Source: Ascidiaceihabitans sp023955215 (GTDB lineage: Bacteria; Pseudomonadota; Alphaproteobacteria; Rhodobacterales; Rhodobacteraceae). Taken from it: a stretch of DNA of 64,000 nt. The stretch spans positions 135,752 to 199,751 of the forward strand of contig CALSPX010000009.1 of the NCBI GenBank assembly GCA_943788345.1. The letters run 5' to 3'. This document shows, piece by piece, positions 8,537 to 16,038 of this stretch. Below the pieces are notes generated by a model that saw only the letters and a program-made list of their open reading frames with translations, searched no databases and was not told the origin of the DNA. The first letter of the stretch is position 1. Each line of letters opens with the position of its first letter. The translations under genes were made by a program, and so were the position numbers.

Positions 8537-9787
8537 ATGTTCCCTCCACTCTCAACCGAACAGGTGATTGAACGAACCGTTTGTGAAGAGTGGGGGCGTA
8601 TCCTCGCTTCATTGGTCAGTGGCCTGAATGATCTGCAACTGGCAGAGGATTGCCTGCAAGAGGCGGTGATCTCTGCGCTGGATCATTGGGGTAAGAATGG
8701 TCTGCCAAGGTCCCCAAGTACGTGGTTGATCACTGTTGCGCGGCGCAAGGCGCTGGATAAATTGCGCCGTGCCCAAAACTTTGCACGCAAAGAAAACGAA
8801 ATCGCCTATCTGCTGGAACTGGAAAATCGCTCCTTGGACGATCCTATGACGGAAACGATCCCTGACAAGCGGCTTGATATGATCTTTACCTGCTGCCATC
8901 CCGCGCTTGAGCGTAAAAGCCAAGTGGCGCTGACCCTTCGCACTTTGGGCGGGTTGTCGATTGATGAGATTGCTGCGGCGTTTTTGGACAAACCGTCCTC
9001 AATGCAAAAGCGGATCACACGGGCCAAACAACAGATTGCGCGCGGGGGGATCCCATACGAAGTTCCCCAAGATGCGGACCTGCCCGAACGCACCTCTGCT
9101 GTTCTAAGCGTGCTTTATTTGATCTTTAACGAGGGGTATTCTGCCAACAGCGGCACCGCAGTGTTGCGCAGTGATTTGTCTGGCGAGGCCATCCGCCTCA
9201 CGCGGATCATTGCCGCGCTTTTGCCAAACGATTGCGAAGCCGCAGGTTTGCTGGCGTTGATGTTGCTGCACGATTCACGGCGAAACGCACGTGTTGGGCC
9301 CGCCGGTGAAATGATCGCGCTAGAGGATCAAAACCGCAAACGTTGGGACCGCGAGAAAATCCAAGAGGGTGTCGCGATATTGAAAGAGACGCTGCCAAAA
9401 CAGGGCATCGGACCCTACCAAATTCAGGCCGCGATCAGTGCCGTTCATGCGCAAAGCCCTGCGTGGGATCAAACTGATTGGACGGAAATCGTGGCGCTGT
9501 ATGAACTGTTGCATGCGATGCAGCCCTCACCTGTTGTGCAGGTCAATCTTGCTGTCGCGGTGTCGTATGCACAAACACCAGACGCGGCATTGGCGATCAT
9601 GGAAAAGGTCGCAACGGTCGCCAAAATCCAAACCTATCAACCCTACCATGCGGCGATGGGCAATCTGCTGGCACGGGCTGGCAGGATTACAGAGGCTAAG
9701 GTGAGCTTTGAAAATGCGATAGAACTGTCAGAAAATGCCCAAGAGATCGCATTTTTGCAAAATGCAGCGCGGCGATTGCTGCACTAG
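8537..9787 (+). CDS. ECF42-type RNA polymerase sigma factor with TPR-like C-terminal domain
   Basis: 416 residues, about twice the length of a plain ECF sigma. Sigma region 2 (about 10-85) reads LAEDCLQEAVISALDHWGK...LITVARRKALDKLRR; region 4 (about 125-180) reads LSIDEIAAAFLDKPSSMQKR; the conserved junction LSVLYLIFNEGYSANSG marks the ECF42 class; the rest (about 220-416) is helical and TPR-like. No anti-sigma gene is adjacent, which is usual for ECF42, whose C-terminal extension is thought to control activity. The likely target is the upstream DGPF gene. Confidence 0.9.
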   Translation: MFPPLSTEQVIERTVCEEWGRILASLVSGLNDLQLAEDCLQEAVISALDHWGKNGLPRSPSTWLITVARRKALDKLRRAQNFARKENEIAYLLELENRSLDDPMTETIPDKRLDMIFTCCHPALERKSQVALTLRTLGGLSIDEIAAAFLDKPSSMQKRITRAKQQIARGGIPYEVPQDADLPERTSAVLSVLYLIFNEGYSANSGTAVLRSDLSGEAIRLTRIIAALLPNDCEAAGLLALMLLHDSRRNARVGPAGEMIALEDQNRKRWDREKIQEGVAILKETLPKQGIGPYQIQAAISAVHAQSPAWDQTDWTEIVALYELLHAMQPSPVVQVNLAVAVSYAQTPDAALAIMEKVATVAKIQTYQPYHAAMGNLLARAGRITEAKVSFENAIELSENAQEIAFLQNAARRLLH

Positions 9788-9793
9788 GAATGA

Positions 9794-9819
9794 AAAGCCC
9801 CCGAATGAACGGGGGCTTT
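9794..9819. terminator. Bidirectional terminator between ECF42 and fadJ-like genes
   Basis: Perfect nine-base arms AAAGCCCCC and GGGGGCTTT around an eight-base loop, with A/T runs on both sides. It lies seven bases after the sigma stop and just before the convergent fadJ-like stop, so it can serve both. Confidence 0.88.
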
Positions 9820-9826
9820 AAAGGTC

Positions 9827-12028
9827 TTATGCTGCGGCTTCGTCCTTTGGACCAAAGCGGCGATAGAAGGTTTGGTTTTTACCCGCCATCTCGCGCAGAA
9901 GGGCAGGGCATTCAAAACGATCGCCGTACTCTGCCTGCAACTGGTCACAGCGTTCTGCCGCATATGGCGTCCCGATGATGTCCAAGTAGCTGAATGGGCC
10001 ACCAGTGGCAGGGGCAAAACCCCAACCAAGGATCGCGCCAACATCGCCTTCGCGGATGTCTTCTAATACGCCTTCTTCCAATGCACGTACGGCTTCTAGA
10101 ACCTGTGAGAACATCAAACGATCTTGAACTTCCTGCAGGGCTGGTTGCTCGGCGGCCAATGGATACTTGTCGTGAACACCTTTCCAATAGCCTGTGCGCT
10201 TGCCCTTTTCGTCATAGTCGAAATAGCCCGCGTTGGCCTTGCGACCCAAACGGCCTAAGCCTTCCATCCAGACGATCAGATCGTCGGCGTCAGATGCAGG
10301 ATAGGCATTGCCCATGGCAGCCTTAGTGGCCTTCATGATGCGCACACCCAGATCGATCGAGGTCTCGTCACCCAACTGGATTGGTCCCACTGGGAAACCA
10401 AGTTGTTGTGCAGCGTTATCAATCAACTGTGGTGCAACACCTTCGGTGACCATGCGCGCCGCTTCATTGCCGTATGGGATGATGCAACGGTTGGCGTAGA
10501 AGAACCGCGCATCGTTCACAACGATTGGCGTTTTGCGAATTTGGCGCACGTAGTCGAGGGATTTGGCAACAGCCACATCACCCGTTTGCGCACCTTTGAT
10601 GATCTCAACCAACAACATCTTTTCAACAGGTGAGAAGAAGTGGATGCCGATAAACTGTTCAGGGCGCGAAGACGCCTTTGCCAACTCAGAGATTGGCAAG
10701 GTCGAGGTGTTTGAGGCAAAGATGCAATCCTCTGGGATCACGGCCTCAACGCGTTTGGTGATCTCTGCCTTAACAGCAGGGTCTTCAAACACGGCCTCAA
10801 TGATCAAATCACAACCCTTCAGCATTTCAACATCAGGGGTCGCGGTGATCAGGCTAAGCAGCGCTTCTTTTTTCTCAGGCGTCGCTTTTTTGCGGGCAAT
10901 ACCTTTGTCCATGTAGGTAGCAGAATAGGCTTTGCCTTTGTCAGCGGCTTCTTGCTCGCGGTCGATCAAAACTACTTCGATGCCTGCTTGGGCCGACACA
11001 AGGGCAATGCCAGCACCCATCATACCAGCGCCCAAAACACCCAATTTCTTAACGCGTTGGTCAGGGACATCTTTTGGACGCACAGCGCCTTTTTCTAGGG
11101 CCTCTTTGTTCAGGAACAAGGAACGGATCATCGCAGATGAGGATGGGTTCATCAGGATATTGGTGAACCAGCGTGCCTCAATCTTAAGGGCTGTGTCGAA
11201 TGGAACCAGCGCACCTTCATAGATCGCTGACAACATCGCTTTGGCCGCAGGGAAGGCACCTTTTGTCTTACCGCCAACCAACGCGTTGGCACCGACAAAG
11301 TTCATGAAGCTAGCAGGGTGATACGGGGCACCGCCGGGCAATTTATAGCCCTTCGCGTCCCAAGGTTTTAACAGATCGGCATCCTTTGCAGACAGAACCC
11401 ACGCACGGGCTGCAGCAATCGGATCCTCAACAACCTCATCAATCACGCCAGCTTTTAACGCTTTGTCAGGTGCGTTCATGCGACCCTCAAGCAGCAATGA
11501 CGAGGCACCCATCAAACCAAGTTTGCGCACCAAACGGGTTGTCCCGCCCGCACCCGGAAAAATACCAACCAGAATTTCAGGCAGGCCGATCTTGGCCTTT
11601 GGGTTGTTGGCGCAGAAAATGCGGTGGGTCGAAAGGGGCAATTCTAAACCAATACCTGCAGCCGTGCCCGGAAGGGCCGTTGCAATTGGCTTGCCGCCTT
11701 TGTTGGTCTTTGGGTCCATGCCTGCGCGCTCAATCTTGCGCAAAAGGTGATGCATACGCATCGTGCCCTCAAACAATCCCTTGGCCGGATCATCCCCTGC
11801 ATCAGCGCGCATTTTGGCCAATAGGTTCAAATCCATGCCACCGGCAAAGCTGTCTTTGCCAGATGTGATAACGATGCCTTTGACTGCATCATCCGCCAAC
11901 GCGTCATCGATCTGGGCATCAAGCTGTTCAAGGCCCTCAAAAGACATCACGTTCATGGTTTTGTCTGCGACATCCCAAGTGATTGTGGCAATGCCCTCAG
12001 CGTCTTTGGTGAGTGTGAAGTCGTTCAT
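9827..12028 (-). CDS. fadJ: Bifunctional enoyl-CoA hydratase / 3-hydroxyacyl-CoA dehydrogenase
   Basis: 733-residue alpha subunit of the beta-oxidation multifunctional enzyme (FadB/FadJ type, cytosol). N-terminal crotonase domain (1 to about 190) with GTAAGIGLEL and catalytic glutamates expected at E129 and E151 (GLPEILVGIFPGAGG). The NAD-binding domain starts at about 327 with GVLGAGMMGAG, and the dehydrogenase motif HFFSPVEKMLLVEI is near 475. Start ATG overlaps the stop of the preceding small gene (ATGA) and has GGGGAG upstream. With the thiolase two genes upstream it makes a complete hydratase/dehydrogenase/thiolase set. Confidence 0.93.
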   Translation of the reverse strand: MNDFTLTKDAEGIATITWDVADKTMNVMSFEGLEQLDAQIDDALADDAVKGIVITSGKDSFAGGMDLNLLAKMRADAGDDPAKGLFEGTMRMHHLLRKIERAGMDPKTNKGGKPIATALPGTAAGIGLELPLSTHRIFCANNPKAKIGLPEILVGIFPGAGGTTRLVRKLGLMGASSLLLEGRMNAPDKALKAGVIDEVVEDPIAAARAWVLSAKDADLLKPWDAKGYKLPGGAPYHPASFMNFVGANALVGGKTKGAFPAAKAMLSAIYEGALVPFDTALKIEARWFTNILMNPSSSAMIRSLFLNKEALEKGAVRPKDVPDQRVKKLGVLGAGMMGAGIALVSAQAGIEVVLIDREQEAADKGKAYSATYMDKGIARKKATPEKKEALLSLITATPDVEMLKGCDLIIEAVFEDPAVKAEITKRVEAVIPEDCIFASNTSTLPISELAKASSRPEQFIGIHFFSPVEKMLLVEIIKGAQTGDVAVAKSLDYVRQIRKTPIVVNDARFFYANRCIIPYGNEAARMVTEGVAPQLIDNAAQQLGFPVGPIQLGDETSIDLGVRIMKATKAAMGNAYPASDADDLIVWMEGLGRLGRKANAGYFDYDEKGKRTGYWKGVHDKYPLAAEQPALQEVQDRLMFSQVLEAVRALEEGVLEDIREGDVGAILGWGFAPATGGPFSYLDIIGTPYAAERCDQLQAEYGDRFECPALLREMAGKNQTFYRRFGPKDEAAA

Positions 12029-12354
12029 CTGTATCTCCCCAAGTTGGGTTTTTTGGTTGGGGTGTCGGACCCGTAATTCTCAAACTTTTTCAACAACATT
12101 TTGACAAGGGCCAAGGTCTCGTTTGGCCCGTTGCTGCAATCGTCTTCGCTGAGCAGGATGCGCTTAAAGTCATTCAAATCGGTCCCGTCCAAGCTGTCGC
12201 TTGGGTCAGGTTTGAATTTGAAAAACAATGGTGGGGTTTGTTGAACCAGACGGACATAGGTGCCGTCATTGGCGACCTTGAGCTTTAGGTTGGTCATGCC
12301 TTCAGACGCAGCAAGAGTTGCGACAGCATGGAAAGGATGTGATTTATTGGTCAT
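12025..12354 (-). CDS. Small conserved-context protein between thiolase and fadJ
   Basis: 109 residues, no recognised domain, no signal or membrane helix. Its start codon overlaps the thiolase stop (TAATG) and its own stop overlaps the fadJ-like start (ATGA), so the three genes are translationally coupled; that arrangement is the main reason to accept it as real. It is rich in Lys, Asp and Leu, with a predicted helical second half (LALVKMLLKKFENYG). The C-terminal tail is basic. I infer an accessory role in beta-oxidation but see no direct evidence of function. Confidence 0.7.
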   Translation of the reverse strand: MTNKSHPFHAVATLAASEGMTNLKLKVANDGTYVRLVQQTPPLFFKFKPDPSDSLDGTDLNDFKRILLSEDDCSNGPNETLALVKMLLKKFENYGSDTPTKKPNLGRYR

Positions 12355-13565
12355 TATACGCGCTCAATTATTGTGGCGGCACCCATGCCGGATGCAATGC
12401 AAAGGGTCGCAAGACCCACTTCTTTGTCTTGACGTTCTAGTTCATCCAACAACGTGCCAATGATCATCGCACCTGTGGCACCCAGCGGGTGACCCATAGC
12501 GATTGAACCGCCGTTTACGTTGACAACTGAATGATCGACTTTGAATTTTTCCATGAACAACATGACTACCGAGGCGAAGGCCTCGTTCACTTCAAACAGA
12601 TCAATGTCTGAGATGGTCATACCGTTGTCTGCCAAAATCTTTTGGGTGGCAGGAACCGGACCCGTCAACATGATGGTCGGATCAGTGCCAATTTTTGTGG
12701 TGGCACGGATGCGGGCACGTGGCTTTAGGCCATGCTTTTCACCGAATTCTTTGTTGCCAATGAGAACGGCAGCAGCGCCATCAACAATGCCAGATGAATT
12801 GCCTGCATGGTGGATGTGATTGATTTTTTCCAAGTGCGGGTACTTCATCAACGCAATCTTATCAAAGCCGGGCATGACTTCACCCATCGCCTGAAACGCT
12901 GGGTTCAAGGCACCAAGGGACTGCATGTCGGTTTGGGGACGCATGTATTCATCGTGATCAAGGATCGAGATGCCGTTGATGTCACGCACGTTGATCACAG
13001 AATTGGCAAAACGGCCCTCATCCCATGCAACTTTGGCGCGGCGTTGGGATTCAACAGCCAATGCATCTGCATCGTCGCGGGTGAACCCATATTTGGTGGC
13101 GATGATGTCGGCGCTGATGCCTTGGGGGACGAAATAGGTGTCCATCGCAACGGAAGGATCGGCGGCAATCGCAGCACCGTCAGATCCCATAGGAACGCGG
13201 CCCATCATCTCAACACCACCGGCAATATAAGCACTGCCTGCGCCGCCTTTGACTTGGTTGGCACTAAGGTTCACAGCCTCCATGCCTGATGCGCAGAAAC
13301 GGTTGATCGCAAGACCCGGGATGGATTGATCCAGATCAGAAGCCAAAACCGCGGAACGGGCCAAACAGCCGCCTTGTTCCATAACTTGGGTTACGTTGCC
13401 CCAAATTACATCCTCAACCGCATGGCCGCCCAAATTGTTGCGCTCTTTCAGGGCGTTCAATGTGACAGCGGATAGGCGCAGGGCGGTGACCTCATGGAGG
13501 CTGCCGTCCTTACGACCTTTACCACGCGGGGTGCGCAGGGCGTCATAGATATAGGCTTCGGTCAT
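12354..13565 (-). CDS. fadA: Acetyl-CoA C-acyltransferase (thiolase)
   Basis: 403-residue cytosolic thiolase that cleaves 3-ketoacyl-CoA with CoA to acetyl-CoA and a shortened acyl-CoA. The nucleophile is C91 in NRFCASGMEAV; the base H359 is in NGGSIAMGHPLGATG and C389 in LCIASGMGAAT. First gene of the coupled fadA-orf-fadJ operon. A fadI/acetoacetyl-specific alternative cannot be excluded, but the pairing with a FadB/J protein supports beta-oxidation. Confidence 0.92.
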   Translation of the reverse strand: MTEAYIYDALRTPRGKGRKDGSLHEVTALRLSAVTLNALKERNNLGGHAVEDVIWGNVTQVMEQGGCLARSAVLASDLDQSIPGLAINRFCASGMEAVNLSANQVKGGAGSAYIAGGVEMMGRVPMGSDGAAIAADPSVAMDTYFVPQGISADIIATKYGFTRDDADALAVESQRRAKVAWDEGRFANSVINVRDINGISILDHDEYMRPQTDMQSLGALNPAFQAMGEVMPGFDKIALMKYPHLEKINHIHHAGNSSGIVDGAAAVLIGNKEFGEKHGLKPRARIRATTKIGTDPTIMLTGPVPATQKILADNGMTISDIDLFEVNEAFASVVMLFMEKFKVDHSVVNVNGGSIAMGHPLGATGAMIIGTLLDELERQDKEVGLATLCIASGMGAATIIERV

Positions 13566-13654
13566 TCTTTGATCCTTTTGGCAGTGGTCTTTGCCACAAT
13601 GTGGTTACGTGGAGCAGAGCAGTTCAAGAGCTGCCGCTGCGTCCTTTTGTGAGG

Positions 13655-14296
13655 TTACGCGCGGTCAGATGGGTTTCCGGGCATCAAATCATAGGGGTGC
13701 TTCCAGCCCGGGGTTTCAGAAATGCGGGTTAACCACGCATCAATGTGGGGCCAGTCGGCGCGGACAAAGCCAAAAGGCTCTGGGTAATAAAGATAGCCAC
13801 AACAGCTTAGATCGGCATTGGTTAGGGCGTCGCCAACAATCCAATCACGGCCCTCAAGATGGGTGTTGAGGGTGGCATATGCGCCTTGTAGACGACCTTG
13901 GTTAAACGCAATCACTTCCGCTGGGCGCTTCGCTTCGGGCAAGAAGTTCATCAAGAAACGGGTCATGCCCGCCATTGAGCTGAGCTTGTGATTGTCAAAC
14001 AGCACCCAACGCAAAACCTCACGGCGTTCCTCAGGCGAGGTGCCTGCAAATTTGCCGCTTAGGTGGCTCACATAATCTTGGATAGCACCGGATTGGGTCA
14101 CTGTGTAATCCGCAGCAGTGTCGACCAAAACGGGCGCTTCACCCATCGTGTTGACAGACTTGAACTCAGGGGTTCGGGACGCGCCACCAAAAAAGTCAAC
14201 GAAGACGGGTTCCCACTCAAGGCCCGAAAGTTCCAAAGCCAGTGCTGCTTTGTAAGAATTTCCGCTTTCACCAAAGCAATGCAATTTCAACGTCAT
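13655..14296 (-). CDS. Glutathione S-transferase family protein
   Basis: 213 residues. N-terminal thioredoxin-like half opens LKLHCFGESGNSYKAALAL, with the cis-Pro region EAPVLVDTAADYTVTQSGAI (glutathione gamma-glutamyl contact); the C-terminal half is helical and contains GDALTNADLSCCGYLYYP, the usual N-capping Asp motif. ATG 14296 is preferred to the longer frame because GGGAGGGG lies upstream and the family starts at MTLKL. It is 89 bp from the thiolase start on the same strand, so it may lead the operon. Substrate unknown. Confidence 0.87.
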   Translation of the reverse strand: MTLKLHCFGESGNSYKAALALELSGLEWEPVFVDFFGGASRTPEFKSVNTMGEAPVLVDTAADYTVTQSGAIQDYVSHLSGKFAGTSPEERREVLRWVLFDNHKLSSMAGMTRFLMNFLPEAKRPAEVIAFNQGRLQGAYATLNTHLEGRDWIVGDALTNADLSCCGYLYYPEPFGFVRADWPHIDAWLTRISETPGWKHPYDLMPGNPSDRA

Positions 14297-14334
14297 GGTC
14301 CATACCCCTCCCAAGGTGTTTTTTGATAAGGAAG

Positions 14335-14385
14335 CTGGGGGTTTCACACCCCCAGACCCCCGTGGAGTTTATTTCGTAAGATGAA
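14335..14385 (+). repeat. Intergenic repeat, copy A (palindrome plus AAGATGAA core)
   Basis: Begins with a perfect palindrome, CTGGGGGT (14335-14342) and ACCCCCAG (14348-14355), continues CCCCCGTGGAGTTTATTT and ends CGTAAGATGAAC. The latter half matches copy B (minus strand, 14533-14564) and copy C (36827-36857). Confidence 0.7.
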
Positions 14386-14470
14386 CGGGGCGTTCACTTA
14401 GTCTTAAGGTTAATTTGCGATCCAAGTTCTGCGCGGCAGGCTGGAGAGCTGAGCCGTGTGTAAGGTGAAG

Positions 14471-14521
14471 CCCTGCTGTTTGGCTCGTCGGGTCAATCCC
14501 AAATTGGATCGAACAGCAGGG
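14471..14521. other. Ten-base hairpin between repeat copies
   Basis: CCCTGCTGTT (14471-14480) pairs perfectly with AACAGCAGGG (14512-14521); the 31-base loop holds a smaller ATCC/GGAT helix. No T-tract. It could be a structured RNA, an operator, or the centre of a mobile REP-like unit. Confidence 0.5.
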
Positions 14522-14532
14522 TGGTCCCTTGT

Positions 14533-14564
14533 CTTCATCTTACCATAAAAACTCCCGCCGGAGG
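14533..14564 (-). repeat. Intergenic repeat, copy B
   Basis: On the minus strand this reads CCTCCGGCGGGAGTTTTTA then TGGTAAGATGAAG. It shares GGAGTTT-TT and AAGATGAA with copies A and C and faces copy A head to head across about 150 bp. Confidence 0.7.
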
Positions 14565-14599
14565 CATCTGAATTTTCAGCCCGCAATGCCGGTTGAGTT

Positions 14600-15751
14600 T
14601 TACAGCTCCCGCGCGATCAACTCCTTCATTATTTCGTTTGTTCCGCCATAGATGCGTTGCACCCGTGCGTCAGTCCACATCTCACCAATGGCGTATTCTT
14701 GCATAAAACCATAGCCGCCGTGCAATTGCAGGCATTCATCCAACACCCATGCTTGCGTGTCTGTCGTCCAGTATTTGCACATTGCCGCTTTGTCTGGTGT
14801 TAGTTCCCCGCGCAAATGTTCTGCCATGCACTCATCAAAGAATGCGCGGCTGACCATTGTTTTGGTTTTGCACTCCGCCAATTTGAACCGTGTGTTTTGG
14901 AATTGCATGATTGGCCCGCCAAAGGCTTCGCGTTCGCGACAATATGCGATGGTGCGTTCAACTGCGCCTTCCATTGCGCCAATGGCAGAGCAGGCGATAA
15001 TCAACCGCTCCTGGGGCAGTTGGTTCATCAGTTGATAGAACCCTTTGCCCTCTTCCCCGCCCAAGATATTTTCGGGTGCGATCTCGACGTTGTCAAAGAA
15101 CAGTTCTGATGTATCAGCCGCGTGCATCCCGATTTTCTCAAGGTTGCGCCCGCGTGCAAATCCGGTTGCACCGTCGGTTTCCAAAACCACCAAGGACACG
15201 CCTTTTGATCCCAGCGATGGGTCTGTTTTGGCGGCCACAATAATGAGGTTGGCGTGCTGTCCGTTGGTGATGAATGTCTTTTGCCCAGAGAGGCGGTAAG
15301 AATTACCATCCCGAATGGCCCGCGTTTTGATCGCTTGAACGTCGGACCCTGTTGAGGGTTCCGTCATTGCCAGTGCGCCAACCAATTCGCCAGTGACCAT
15401 TTTAGGCAGCCAACGTGCCTTTTGCTCGTCCGTGCCGCAGTTCAGGATGTAGTGGGCCACGATCCCAGAGTGGATGCCGTGTCCCCAGCTTGCCAAGTTC
15501 GCGCGGCTGCCTTCGATCAAGATCGCAGCCTCATGCCCGAAATCGCCGCCAGCGCCGCCAAATTCTTCGGGGATGGAGGGGCAGAGTAGCCCAAGTTCGC
15601 CGGCCTCAGCCCACGTGGATCGATCCATCTGCCCTTGCCTGCGCCAATCGGCAAACTTGGGGGCCCATTCATTTGTGATGAATTGGGCCGTCATATCCGC
15701 GATCATCTGGTGTTCGTCGGTCATCCATCCTTTGGCCGTCTCACTCATCAC
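14600..15751 (-). CDS. Acyl-CoA dehydrogenase
   Basis: 383-residue FAD flavoenzyme of the acyl-CoA dehydrogenase family. FAD/substrate motif LAMTEPSTGSDVQAI at about 130-145; ITNGQHANL nearby; C-terminal signature LHGGYGFMQEYAIGEMWTD and RIYGGTNEIMKELI. The MCAD-type catalytic Glu position reads Gly (YGGTN), so the base must sit elsewhere, as in the isovaleryl-CoA-like subgroup. Chain-length preference is unknown. It begins with two Met; either may start. It lies 20 bp from the small RHH-like gene on the same strand. Confidence 0.9.
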   Translation of the reverse strand: MMSETAKGWMTDEHQMIADMTAQFITNEWAPKFADWRRQGQMDRSTWAEAGELGLLCPSIPEEFGGAGGDFGHEAAILIEGSRANLASWGHGIHSGIVAHYILNCGTDEQKARWLPKMVTGELVGALAMTEPSTGSDVQAIKTRAIRDGNSYRLSGQKTFITNGQHANLIIVAAKTDPSLGSKGVSLVVLETDGATGFARGRNLEKIGMHAADTSELFFDNVEIAPENILGGEEGKGFYQLMNQLPQERLIIACSAIGAMEGAVERTIAYCREREAFGGPIMQFQNTRFKLAECKTKTMVSRAFFDECMAEHLRGELTPDKAAMCKYWTTDTQAWVLDECLQLHGGYGFMQEYAIGEMWTDARVQRIYGGTNEIMKELIAREL

Positions 15752-15771
15752 AACATCCTCCCCAGATGTGT

Positions 15772-15984
15772 TTATTTCTTGCGCGCGTCGAGCTCTGCGT
15801 TGAACAGTCGCAAACGTGCGGTCAGGTTTTCTTCGTTCACAACGCTGGCGAAGTTCTCAAACAGGAACGAAAGTGCCTCGCCTTCATCCAAACCCGCATC
15901 CGCTGAAAACCGTTTTAACCGGCGATACCCGTCTTCTGTCATTGCGACAGGGAAGCGGCGTGTAAGGCGAAAGCGTTTGGGCAT
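15772..15984 (-). CDS. Small basic protein, possibly ribbon-helix-helix
   Basis: 70 residues, unnamed. The segment RFPVAMTEDGYRRLKRFSADAGLDEGEALSFL has the strand-helix-helix rhythm of ribbon-helix-helix DNA-binding proteins, preceded by a basic start MPKRFRLTRR. ATG 15984 has AGGA about ten bases upstream; a start at 16020 would add 12 residues. It sits between two acyl-CoA dehydrogenase genes with gaps of 20 and 54 bp, all on one strand. I infer a local regulator or an accessory protein; fold assignment is tentative. Confidence 0.6.
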   Translation of the reverse strand: MPKRFRLTRRFPVAMTEDGYRRLKRFSADAGLDEGEALSFLFENFASVVNEENLTARLRLFNAELDARKK

Positions 15985-16038
15985 GGTTGTTTTTCCTGCA
16001 GTGTCGTTGGGGTGGGACAATCGCCCACCCCTAGCACC

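Larger units (their letters stand above)
14297..14599. other. Gene-free gap filled by inverted copies of a Roseobacter-type repeat
   Basis: No credible reading frame. The gap holds a GC-rich palindrome, two oppositely oriented copies of a GGAG-TTT-TT-AAGATGAA repeat (ends near 14335-14385 and 14533-14564), and a ten-base hairpin between them. These are annotated separately. Confidence 0.7.
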
